Source: Plantago major
Taxonomy: Eukaryota > Streptophyta > Magnoliopsida > Lamiales > Plantaginaceae
NCBI GenBank assembly: GCA_026545765.1
Contig: CM048844.1
Location: 74,171,590 to 74,235,589, forward strand
DNA: 64,000 bases
Reading direction: 5' to 3'
Below the pieces are notes generated by a model. That model worked only from the letters and a program-made list of their open reading frames with translations. It did no database searches and was not told where the DNA came from. Below are positions 52,251 to 62,977 of the stretch, one piece after another. Each line of letters begins with the position of its first letter. Position 1 is the first letter of the stretch. The position numbers and the translations under genes were made by a program.

Positions 52251-55200
52251 TCGATTTAAAAAGCGTATTTTGAGACATCTTGTCTTCAATAAAACCCAAA
52301 GGGGTAGTACGATTTTTGTGAAACACTCCATAGGGTTAGTTTGTGTCAAATTTTATTCAAATGATATGGTTTGTGGTATGAAAACTATTCTCGCACATAT
52401 TGAACTATTTTGGTTGATCGAACCTCGATTTAAAAGCGTATTTCGAGACCTCTTGTCTTCAATAAAACTCAAAGGGGTTGTACTCGATTTTTGTGAAACA
52501 CTCGATAGAGTTAGTTTTCGTCAAATTTTATTCACATGATATGGTTTGTGGTATGAAACATATTCTCGCACATATTGAACTATTTTGGTTGATCGAACCT
52601 CGATTTAAAAGCGTATTTTGAGACATCTTGTCTTCAATAAAACTCGAAAGGGGTAGTACGATTTTTGTGAAACACTCCATGGGTTAGTTTGTGTCAAATT
52701 TTATTCACATGACATGGTTTGTGGTATGAAAACTATTCTATGCACATATTGACATATTTTGGTTGATCGAACCTGATTTAAAAGCGTATTTCGAGACCTC
52801 TTGTCTTCAATAAAACTCAAAGGGGTAGTACGATTTTTGTGAAACACTCGATAGAGTTAGTTTGTGTCAAATTTTAATCACATGATATGGTTTGTGGTAT
52901 AAAACCTATTCTCGCACATATTGAACTATTTTGGTTGATCGAACCTCAATTTAAAATGTATTTTGAGACATCTAGTTTTCGAGAAAACCCAAAGGGGTAG
53001 TACCGATTTTTGTGAAAACACTCCATAGGGTTAGTTTGTGTCAAATTTTATTCACATGACATGGTTTGTGGTAAAAAAACTATTCTATGCACATATTGAC
53101 ATATTTTGGTTGATCGACCTCAATTTAAAAGCGTATTTCGAGACCTCTTGTCTTCAATAAAACTCGAAGGGGTAGTACGATTTTTTGTGAAACACTCGAT
53201 GGAGTTAGTTTGTGTCAAATTTTATTCACATGATATGGTTTGTGGTATAAAACCTATTCTCGCAATATTGAACTATTTTGGTTGATCGAACCTCGATTTA
53301 AAAATGTATTTTGAGACATCTAGTTTTCAAGAAAACCCAAAGGGGTTAGTACGATTTTTTGAAAACACTCCATAGGGTTAGTGTGTCAAATTTTATTCAC
53401 ATGACATGGTTTGTGGTAAAAAACTATTCTATGCACATATTGACATATTTTGGTTGATCGACCTCAATTTAAAAGCGTATTTCGAGACCTCTTGTCTTCA
53501 ATAAAACTCGAAGGGGTAGTACGATTTTTGTGAAACACTCGATAGAGTTAGTTTGTGTCAAATTTTATTCACATGATATGGTTTGTGGTATAAAACCTAT
53601 TCTACGCAATATTGAACTATTTTGGTTGATCGAACCTCGATTTAAAAATGTATTTTGAGACATCTAGTTTTCGAGAAAACCCGAAGGGGTAGTACACGTT
53701 TTTGTGAAAACACTCCATGGGGTTAGTTTGTGTCAAATTTTATTCACATGACATGGTTTGTGGTAAAAAACTATTCTATGCACATATTGACATATTTTGG
53801 TTGATCGAACCTCAATTTAAAAGCGTATTTCGAGACCTCTTGTCTTCAATAAAACTCGAAGGGGGTAGTACGATTTTTGTGAAACACTCGATAGAGTCAG
53901 TGTGTGTCAAATTTTGTTCACATGATATGTTTTGTGGTATAAAACCTATTCTATGCACATATTGAACTATTTTGGTTGATCGAACCTCGATTTAAAAACT
54001 TATTTTGGGACATCTAGTTTTCAAGAAAACCCAAAGGGGTAGTACGGTTTTTGTGGAAACACTCCATGGGGTTAGTTTGTGTCAAATTTTATTCACATGA
54101 CATGGTTTGTGGTATAAAAACTATTCTACGCAGTTATTGAACTATTTTGGTTGATCGAAGCTCGACTTAAAAAGCGTATTCTGAGACCTCTTGTCTTCAA
54201 TAAAACTCAAAGGGGTTGTACGATTTTTTGTGAAACACTCGATAGAGTTAGTTTTTGTCAAATTTTATTCACATGATATGGTTTTTGGTATAAAACCTAT
54301 TCTACGCACATATTGAACTATTTTGGTTGATCGAACCTTGATTTAAAAACATATTTAGAGACATCTAGTTTTCGAGAAAACCCAAAGGGGTAGTACGTTT
54401 TTTGTGAAACACTCCATGGGGTTAGTTTGTGTCAAATTTTTTTCATATGACATGGTTTGTGGTATAAAAACTATTCTCGCACTTATTGAACTATTTTGGT
54501 TGATCGGAGCTCGACTTAAAAGCGTATTTCGAGACCTCTTGTCTTCAATAAAACTCAAAGGGGTTGTACGATTTTTGTGAAACACTCGATAGAGTTAGTT
54601 TTTGTCAAATTTTATTCACATGATGTGGTTTGTGGTATAAAACCTATTCTCGCACATATTGAACTATTTTGGTTGAGCGAACCTCGATTTAAAAATGTAT
54701 TTTGAGACATCTAGTTTTCAAGAAAACCCGAAGGGTTAGTACACGGTTTTTGTGAAAACACTCCATAGGGTTAGTTTGTGTCAAATTTTATTCACATGAC
54801 ATGGTTTGTGGTAAAAAAAACTATTCTATGCACATATTGACATATTTTGGTTGATCGAACCTCAATTTTAAAAGCGTATTCTGAGACCTCTTGTCTTCAA
54901 TAAAACTCAAAGGGGGGTAGTACACGATTTTTTTGTGAAACACTCGATAGAGTTAGTTTGTGTCAAATTTTATTCAAATGATATGGTTTGTGGTATAAAA
55001 CCTATTCTACGCACATATTGAACTATTTTGGTTGATCGAACCTCGATTTAAAAATGTATTTTAGAGACATCTAGTTTTCGAGAAAACCCAAAGGGGTTAG
55101 TACACGGTTTTTTGTGAAAACACTCCATGGGGTTAGTTTGTGTCAAATTTTATTCACATGACATGGTTTGTGGTAAAAAAAACTATTCTATGCACATATT

Positions 55201-58200
55201 GACATATTTTGGTTGATCGAACCTCAATTTTAAAACGTATTTACGAGACCTCTTCTCTTCAATAAAATTCAAAGGGGGTAGTACACGATTTATTGTGAAA
55301 CACTCGATAGAGTTAGTGTGTGAAAAATTTTGTTCACATGATATGTTTTGTGGTATAAAACCTATTCTATGCACATATTGAACTATTTTGGTTGATCGAA
55401 CCTCGAATTAAAAACTTATTTTTGGGACATCTAGTTTTCGAGAAAACCCAAAGGGGTTAGTACACGGTTTTTAGTGAAAACACTCCATGGGGTTAGTTTG
55501 TGTCAAATTTTATTCACATGACATGGTTTGTGGTAAAAAAAACTATTCTATGCACATATTGACATATTTTGGTTGATCGAACCTCAATTTTAAAACGTAT
55601 TCTGAGACCTCTTGTCTTCAATAAAACTCAAAGGGGGGTAGTACACGATTTTTTTGTGAAACACTCGATAGAGTTAGTTTGTGTCAAATTTTATTCACAT
55701 GATATGGTTTGTGGTATAAAACCTATTCTACGCACATATTGAACTATTTTGGTTGATCGAACCTCGATTTAAAAATGTATTTTTGAGACATCTAGTTTTC
55801 GAGAAAACCCAAAGGGGTTAGTACACGGTTTTTTGTGAAAACACTCCATGGGGTTAGTTTGTGTCAAATTTTATTAACATGACATGGTTTGTGGTAAAAA
55901 AAACTATTCTATGCACATATTGACATATTTTGGTTGATCGAACCTCAATTTTAAAAGCGTATTCTGAGACCTCTTGTCTTCAATAAAACTCAAAGGGGTA
56001 GTACGATTTTTTGTGAAACACTCGATAGAGTTAGTTTGTGTCAAATTTTATTCACAAGATATGGTTTGTGGTATAAAACCTATTCTACGCACATATTGAA
56101 CTATTTTGGTTGATCGAACCTCGATTTAAAAATGTATTTTTGAGACATCTAGTTTTCGAGAAAACCCAAAGGGGTTAGTACACGGTTTTTTGTGAAAACA
56201 TTCCATGGGGTTAATTTGTGTCAAATTTTATTCACATGACATGGTTTGTGGTAAAAAAAACTATTCTACGCACATATTGAACTATTTTGGTTGACCGGAC
56301 AACCATTTAAAAACGTATTTCCGAGACCTCTTGTCTTCAATAAAACTCAAAGGGGTAGTACACGATTTTTTGTGAAACACTCGATAGAGTTAGTTTGTGT
56401 CAAATTTTATTCACATGATATGGTTTGTGGTATAAAACCTATTCTACGCACATATTGAACTATTTTGGTTGATCGAACCGCGATTTAAAAATGTATTTTT
56501 GAGACATCTAGTTTTCGAGAAAACCCAAAGGGGTTAGTACACGGTTTTTTGTGAAAACACTCCATGGGGTTAGTTTGTGTCAAATTTTATTCACATGACA
56601 TGGTTTGTGGTAAAAAAACTATTCTATGCACATATTGACATATTTTGGTTGATCGAACCTCAATTTTAAAACGTATTTACGAGACCGCTTGTCTTCAATA
56701 AAATTCAAAGGGTGTGTCAAATAGTACATGATTTATTGTGAAACACTCGATAGAGTTAGTGTGTGTCAAAGTTTGTTCACATGATATGTTTTCTTGTATA
56801 AAACCTATTCTATGCACATATTGAACTATTTTGGTTGATCGAACCTCGAATTAAAAACTTATTTTTGGGACATCTAGTTTTCGAGAAAACTCAAAGGGGT
56901 TAGTACACGGTTTTTTGTGAAAAAACACTCCATGGGGTTAGTTTGTGTCAAATTTTATTCAAATGACATGGTTTGTGGTATAAAAACTATTCTACGCACT
57001 TATTGAACTATTTTGGTAGATCGAAGCTCGACTTAAAAACGTATTTACGAGACCTCTTGTCTTCAATAAAACTCAAAGTGGGTTGTACTCGATTTTTTGT
57101 GAAACACTCGATACAGTTAGTTTTTGTCAAATTTTATTCACATGATATGGTTTGTGGTATAAAACCTATTCTACGCACATAATGAACTATTTTGGTTGAT
57201 CGAACCTCGAATTAAAAACGTATTTTTGGGACATCTAGTTTTCGAGAAAACTCCAAGGGGTTAGTACACGGTTTTTTTGTGAAAACACTACATGGGGTTA
57301 GTTTGTGTCAAATTTTATTCACATGACATGGTTTGTGGTATAAAAACTATTCTACGCACTTATTGAACTATTTTGGTTGATCGAACCTCGACTTAAAAAC
57401 GTATTTCCGAGAACTCTTGTCTTCAATAAAACTCAAAGGGGGTTGTACTCGATTTTTTGTGAAACACTCGATAGAGTTAGTTTTTGTCAAATTTTATTGA
57501 CATGATGTGGTTTGTGGTATAAAACCTATTCTACGCACATATTGAACTATTTTGGTTGAAGGAACCTCGATTTAAAAATGTATTTTTGAGACATCTAGTT
57601 TTCGAGAAAACCCAAAGGGGTTAGTACACGGTTTTTTGTGAAAACACTCCATGGGGTTAGTTTGTGTCAAATTTTATTCACATGACATGGTTTGTGGTAA
57701 AAAAAACTATTCTATGCACATATTGACATATTTTGGTTGATCGAACCTGAATTTTAAAACGTATTTACGAGACCTCTTGTCTTCAATAAAACTCAAAGGG
57801 GGTAGTACACGATTTTTTTGTGAAACACTCGATAGAGTTAGTTTGTGTCAAATTTTATTCACATGATATGGTTTGTGGTATAAAACCTATTCTACGCACA
57901 TATTGAACTATTTTGGTTGATCGAACCTCGATTTAAAAATGTATTTTTGAGACATCTAGTTTTCGAGAAAACCCAAAGGGGTTAGTACACGGTTTTTTGT
58001 GAAAACATTCCATGGGGTTAGTTTGTGTCAAATTTTATTCACATGACATGGTTTGTGGTAAAAAAAACTATTCTATGCACATATTGACATATTTTGGTTG
58101 ATCGAACCTCAATTTTAAAACGTATTTACGAGACCTCTTGTCTTCAATAAAATTCAAAGGGTGTGTCAAATAGTACACGATTTATTGTGAAACACTCGAT

Positions 58201-61200
58201 TGAGTTAGTGTGTGTCAAATTTTGTTCACATGATATGTTTTGTGGTATAAAACCTATTCTATGCACATATTGAACTATTTTGGTTGATCGAACCTCGAAT
58301 TAAAAACTTATTTTTGGGACATCTAGTTTTCGAGAAAACCCAAAGGGGTTAGTACACGGTTTTTTGTGAAAACACTCCATGGGGTTAGTTTGTGTCAAAT
58401 TTTATTCAAATGACATGGTTTGTGGTATAAAAACTATTCTACGCACTTATTGAACTATTTTGGTTGATCGAAGCTCGACTTAAAAACGTATTTACGAGAC
58501 CTCTTGTCTTCAATAAAACTCAAAGGGGGTTGTACTCGATTTTTTGTGAAACACTCGATAGAGTTAGTTTTTGTCAAATTTTATTCACATGATATGGTTT
58601 GTGGTATAAAACCTATTCTACGCACATAATGAACTATTTTGGTTGTTCGAACCTCGAATTAAAAACGTATTTTTGGGACATCTAGTTTTCGAGAAAACCC
58701 CAAGTGTTAGTACACGGTTTTTTTGTGAAAACACTACATGGGGTTAGTTTGTGTCAAATTTTATTCACATGACACGGTTTGTGGTATAAAAACTATTCTA
58801 CGCACTTATTGAACTATTTTGGTTGATCGAACCTCGACTTAAAAACGTATTTCCGAGAACTCTTGTCTTCAATAAAACTCAAAGGGGGTAGTACACGATT
58901 TTTTTGTGAAACACTCGATAGAGTTAGTTTGTGTCAAATTTTATTCACATGATATGATTTGTGGTATAAAACCTATTCTATGCACATAATGAACTATTTT
59001 GGTTGATCGAACCTCGAATTATAAACGTATTTTTGGGACACCTAGTTTTCGAGAAAACCCAAAGGGTTTAGTACACGGTTTTTTGTGAAAAACACTCCAT
59101 GGGGTTAGTTTGTGTCAAATTTTATTTACATGACAAGGTTTGTGGTATAAGAACATTCTACGCACATATTGACCTATTTTGGTTGATCGAACCTCAATTT
59201 TAAAACGTATTTCCGAGACCTCTTGTCTTCAATAAAACTCAAAGGGGGGTAGTACACGATTTTTTTGTGAAACACTCGATAGAGTTAGTTTGTGTCAAAT
59301 TTTATTCACATGATATGGTTTGTGGTATAAAACCTATTCTACGCACATATTGAACTATTTTGGTTGATCGAACATCGATTTAAAAATGTATTTTTGAGAC
59401 ATCTAGTTTTCGAGAAACCCAAAGGGGTTAGTACACGGTTTTTTGTGAAAACACTCCATGGGTTTAGTTTGTGTCAAATTTTATTCACATGACATGGTTT
59501 GTGGTAAAAAAAACTATTCTATGCACATATTGACATATTTTGGTTGATCGAACGTCAATTTTAAAACGTATTTACGAGACCTCTTGTCTTCAATAAAATT
59601 CAAAGGGGGTAGTACACGATTTTTTGTCAAACACTCGATAGAGTTAGTTTGTGTCAAATTTTATTCACATGATATGGTTTGTGGTATAAAACCTATTCTA
59701 CGCACATAATGAACTATTTTGGTTGATCGAACCTCGAATTATAAACGTATTTTGGGACATCTAGTTTTCGAGAAAACCCAAAGGGGTTAGTGCACAGTTT
59801 TTTGTGAAAACACTCCATGGGGTTAGTTTGTGTCAAATTTTATTCACATGACATGGTTTGTGGTAAAAAAAACTATTCTATGCACATATTGACATATTTT
59901 GGTTGATCGAACCTCAATTTTAAAACGTATTTACGAGACCTCTTGTCTGCAATAAAATTCAAAGGGGGTAGTACACGATTTATTGTAAAACACTCGATAG
60001 AGTTAGTGTGTGTCAAATTTTGTTCACATGATATGTTTTGTGGTATAAAACCTATTCTACGCACATATTGAACTATTTTGGTTGATCGAACCTCGAATTA
60101 AAAACTTATTTTTGGGACATCTAGTTTTCGAGAAAACCCAAAGGGGTTAGTACACGGTTTTTTGTGAAAAACACTCCATGGGGTTAGTTTGTGTCAAATT
60201 TTATTTACATGACAAGGTTTGTGGTATAAGAACATTCTACGCACATATTGACCTATTTTAGTTGATCGAACCTCAATTTTAAAACGTATTTCCGAGACCT
60301 CTTGTCTTCAATAAAACTCGAAAGGGTAGTACGATTTTTTTGTGAAACACTCGATAGAGTTAGTTTGTGTCAAATTTTATTCACATGATATGGTTTGTGG
60401 TATAAAACCTATTCTACGCACATATTGAACTATTTTGGTTGATCGAACCTCGATTTAAAAATGTATTTTTGAGACATCTAGTTTTCGAGAAAACCCAAAG
60501 GGGTTAGTACACGGTTTTTTGTGAAAACACTCCATGGGTTTAGTTTGTGTCAAATTTTATTCACATGACATGGTTTGTGGTAAAAAAAACTATTCTATGC
60601 ACATATTGACATATTTTGGTTGATCGAACGTCAATTTTAAAACGTATTTACGAGACCTCTTGTCTTCAATAAAATTCAAAGGGGGTAGTACACGATTTTT
60701 TGTCAAACACTCGATAGAGTTAGTTTGTGTCAAATTTTATTCACATGATATGGTTTGTGCTATAAAACCTATTCTACGCACATAATGAACTATTTTGGTT
60801 GATCGAACCTCGAATTATAAACGTATTTTGGGACATCTAGTTTTCGAGAAAACCCAAAGGAGTTAGTGCACGGTTTTTTGTGAAAACACTCCATGGGGTT
60901 AGTTTGTGTCAAATTTTATTTACATGACAAGGTTTTTGGTATAAAAACTATTCTACGCACATATTGACCTATTTCTTTGATCGAACCTCAATTTTAAAAC
61001 TTATTTCCGAGACCTCTTGTCTTCAATAAAACTCAAAGGGGTAGTACACGATTTATTGTGAAACACTCGATAGAGTTAGTTTGTGTCAAATTTTATTCAC
61101 ATGATATGGTTTGTGGTATAAAACCTATTCTACGCACATATTGAACTATTTTGGTTGATCGAACCTCGATTTAAAAATGTATTTTTGAGACATCTAGTTT

Positions 61201-62084
61201 TCGAGAAAACCCAAAGGGGTTAGTACACGTTTTTTTGTGAAAACACTCCATGGGGTTAGTTTGTGTCAAACTTTATTCAAATGACATGGTTTGTGGTATA
61301 AAAACTATTCTACGCACTTATTGAACTATTTTGTTTGATCGAACCTCGACTTAAAAATGTATTTACGAGACCTCTTCTCTTCAATAAAACTCAATTGGGG
61401 TTGTACTCGATTTTTTGTGAAACACTCGATAGAGTTAGTTTGTGTCAAATTTTATTCACATGATATGGTTTGTGGTATAAAACTTATTCTACGCACATAA
61501 TGAACTATTTTGGTTGATCGAACCTCGAATTAAAAACGTATTTTTGGGACACCTAGTTTTCGAGAAAACCCAAAGGGGTTAGTGCACGGTTTTTTGTGAA
61601 AACACTCCATGGGGTTAGTTTGTGTCAAATTTTATTGACATGACACGGTTTGTGGTCAAAAAACTATTCCACGCACATATTGACCTATTTTGTTTGATCG
61701 AACCTCAATTGTAAAACGTATTTTCGAAACCTCTTGTCTACAATAAAACTCAAAGGGGCACGATTTTTTGTCAAACACTCGATAGAGTTAGTTTGTGTCA
61801 AATTTTATTCACATGAAATGGTTTGTGCTAAAAAACCTATTCTACGCACATAATGAACTATTCTCGTTCATCGAACCTCTTAAAAACGTATTTTTGGGAC
61901 ATCTAGTTTTCGAGAAAACCCAAAGGGGTTAGTGCACGTTTTTTTGTGAAAACACTCCATGGGGTTAGTTTGTGTCAAATTTTATTTACATGACAAGGTT
62001 TGTGGTATAAGAACATTCTACGCACATATTGACCTATTTTGGTTGATCGAACCTCAATTTTAAAACGTATTTCCGAGACCTCTT
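52251..62084 (+). repeat. Subarray 4: dimeric higher-order repeat, about 360 bp
   Basis: Two diverged monomers alternate. One reads ACTCGATAGAG, GATATGG, GGTATAAAACC and ends GACATCTAGTTTTCGAGAAA. The other reads ACTCCATGGGG, GACATGG, GGTAAAAAAAAC, TTGACATATTTTGG, CCTCAATTTTAAAACG and ends CTCTTGTCTTCAATAAAA. The ACATCTAG landmark falls at 55067, 55427, 55798 and 56145, and at 57591 and 57952, giving periods of 347-371 bp. About 27 dimers are present. The array is cut by the LTR at 62085 within GACCTCTT. Confidence 0.88.
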
Positions 62085-62167
62085 TGTTGATACGGAAATA
62101 TGTCCAATCCGTTAAGGGCGCCATAGAGCGTGTCCTAAAGCGCATCACGGCTTAACTAGCCAATTCA

Positions 62168-62215
62168 GTACTGGTCCGACCTTACATGGTCCGCCCAAAG
62201 TGAATCGACCAGTAC
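62168..62215 (+). other. Conserved LTR hairpin (GTACTGGTC / GACCAGTAC)
   Basis: Arms at 62168-62176 and 62207-62215 match the hairpin of the other LTR exactly, with the same 30-nt loop length. Confidence 0.6.
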
Positions 62216-62634
62216 GCTGAAGTCACTACATCTCCACAGCTAGTCCGAGCTGGCTAAGGAAAGGACTTCAACGACCATGACGATCTGAGAGATGCCTAAC
62301 GGACCGTACGAGAGAATCTCGGACGCCACCATTACATTAAGACCAAACGTATATAACAGAACCACTGAGATGCTTCCGTGAGACTCTGGGCTCGGACATC
62401 CAGAGTTACCCAAGGCGATCAACCAAGCGAGCAGATCATCAGAGGGACTAACACGGACCCAACAGGCGGAACAGTTTTCTCAGAGGGAAAAGGTCCAAAC
62501 TACCCTCCCAGGCCCACTTATCGGTATTGGACTACTGTTCACTAATGGGCCATGGGCCAAAGGTAGCATTGGTGTCAAAATCTGGATCGTACACTTGGCA
62601 TCATCTTATGAACCTCTCCATAAGTATTTGATAA

Positions 62635-62646
62635 CTATAAATATAG
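62635..62646 (+). promoter_or_regulatory. LTR TATA box (CTATAAATATAG)
   Basis: Identical to the box at 7778-7789. As a 5' LTR promoter it would start the genomic transcript of element B near 62665-62675. Confidence 0.7.
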
Positions 62647-62786
62647 CACAAGGTCCAGGACCTTAAGGTAAGCAAGCTAGAAGTAACTAGACCTTTCCCA
62701 TTACTATTGCATTGAGAGCTACCGTCTCTCCTTTGAGTGAAGCCTCATTCCGGATTGACCTTGGCAATCCGGACAACCCGTTCTAA

Positions 62787-62800
62787 CCCCCCCCCCCCCC
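62787..62800 (+). repeat. Poly-C tract, 14 nt, in LTR
   Basis: Fourteen C after GTTCTAA, at the same place as the 17-C run in the other LTR. Downstream of the TATA box, so probably transcribed. Confidence 0.85.
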
Positions 62801-62925
62801 ACTTAGTCCTTTCAGGTGCTCTTTCTCGGACAAGCCTTTTATCAGACTTCAAGTTGGAGGCGGAGCTTGGATTAGGTTCCTTGCAGTGGTAGTGTTGGTG
62901 TTGAGAGATTTATCCCTCAACATTT

Positions 62926-62943
62926 TGGCGCCGTCTGTGGGAA
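62926..62943 (+). other. Retrotransposon primer-binding site
   Basis: TGGCGCCGTCTGTGGGAA lies four bases after the LTR end. It starts with TGG, the complement of a tRNA CCA end, and is the type seen in plant Tat-like Ty3/gypsy elements. I believe the primer is tRNA-Arg, but did not verify that. It primes minus-strand cDNA synthesis and proves LTR orientation. Confidence 0.88.
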
Positions 62944-62977
62944 TCTTACAAAAAGCATCTGTGTTTCGAGTAAAACA

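Larger units (their letters stand above)
8099..62084 (+). repeat. Satellite DNA array, about 178-bp monomer, about 300 copies
   Basis: One continuous head-to-tail array, all copies in the same orientation, with no other element inside. A typical monomer begins GTAGTACACGATTTTTTGTG and ends with TCTTCAATAAAACTCAAAGG. The first periods are 178 bp (AGTAC at 8281, 8459, 8637, 8815). The DNA is AT-rich. Variants recur in blocks (CATCATATGG for CATGATATGG, AACTAGTTGGG for AACTATTTTGG, GATATAG for GATAGAG, ACATGATTT for ACACGATTT), so subfamilies spread in groups. I see no CENP-B-box-like motif. Size, abundance and homogeneity fit a plant centromeric or pericentromeric satellite, but location on the chromosome cannot be read from this window. 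Open frames inside it are by-products of the repeat. Confidence 0.97.
62085..62922 (+). mobile_element. 5' LTR of element B (838 bp)
   Basis: It begins TGTTGATACGG directly after satellite (...GAGACCTCTT) and ends CCCTCAACA, followed by a primer-binding site and gag, which makes it a 5' LTR. It has the same TGTTGA/TCAACA ends as the LTR at 7223-8098 and is about 90% identical over the upstream part by eye, with a replaced segment after the TATA box (about 62670-62700). The five bases before it, CTCTT (62080-62084), are the predicted target-site duplication, to be found after the 3' LTR beyond the window. Confidence 0.92.

Noticed and set aside
8099..62084. CRISPR-like or rDNA spacer array
   Set aside because: The whole 178-bp unit repeats without unique spacers, and there is no rRNA or 5S sequence within it. 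It is ordinary eukaryotic satellite organisation.
8099..62084. Satellite derived from the flanking retrotransposon
   Set aside because: I see no match by eye between the monomer and either LTR or the internal region, beyond the junctions. A formal alignment would settle it.
8099..62084. CENP-B box
   Set aside because: I looked for a TTCG...CGGG-type 17-mer in the consensus monomer and dimer and found none.
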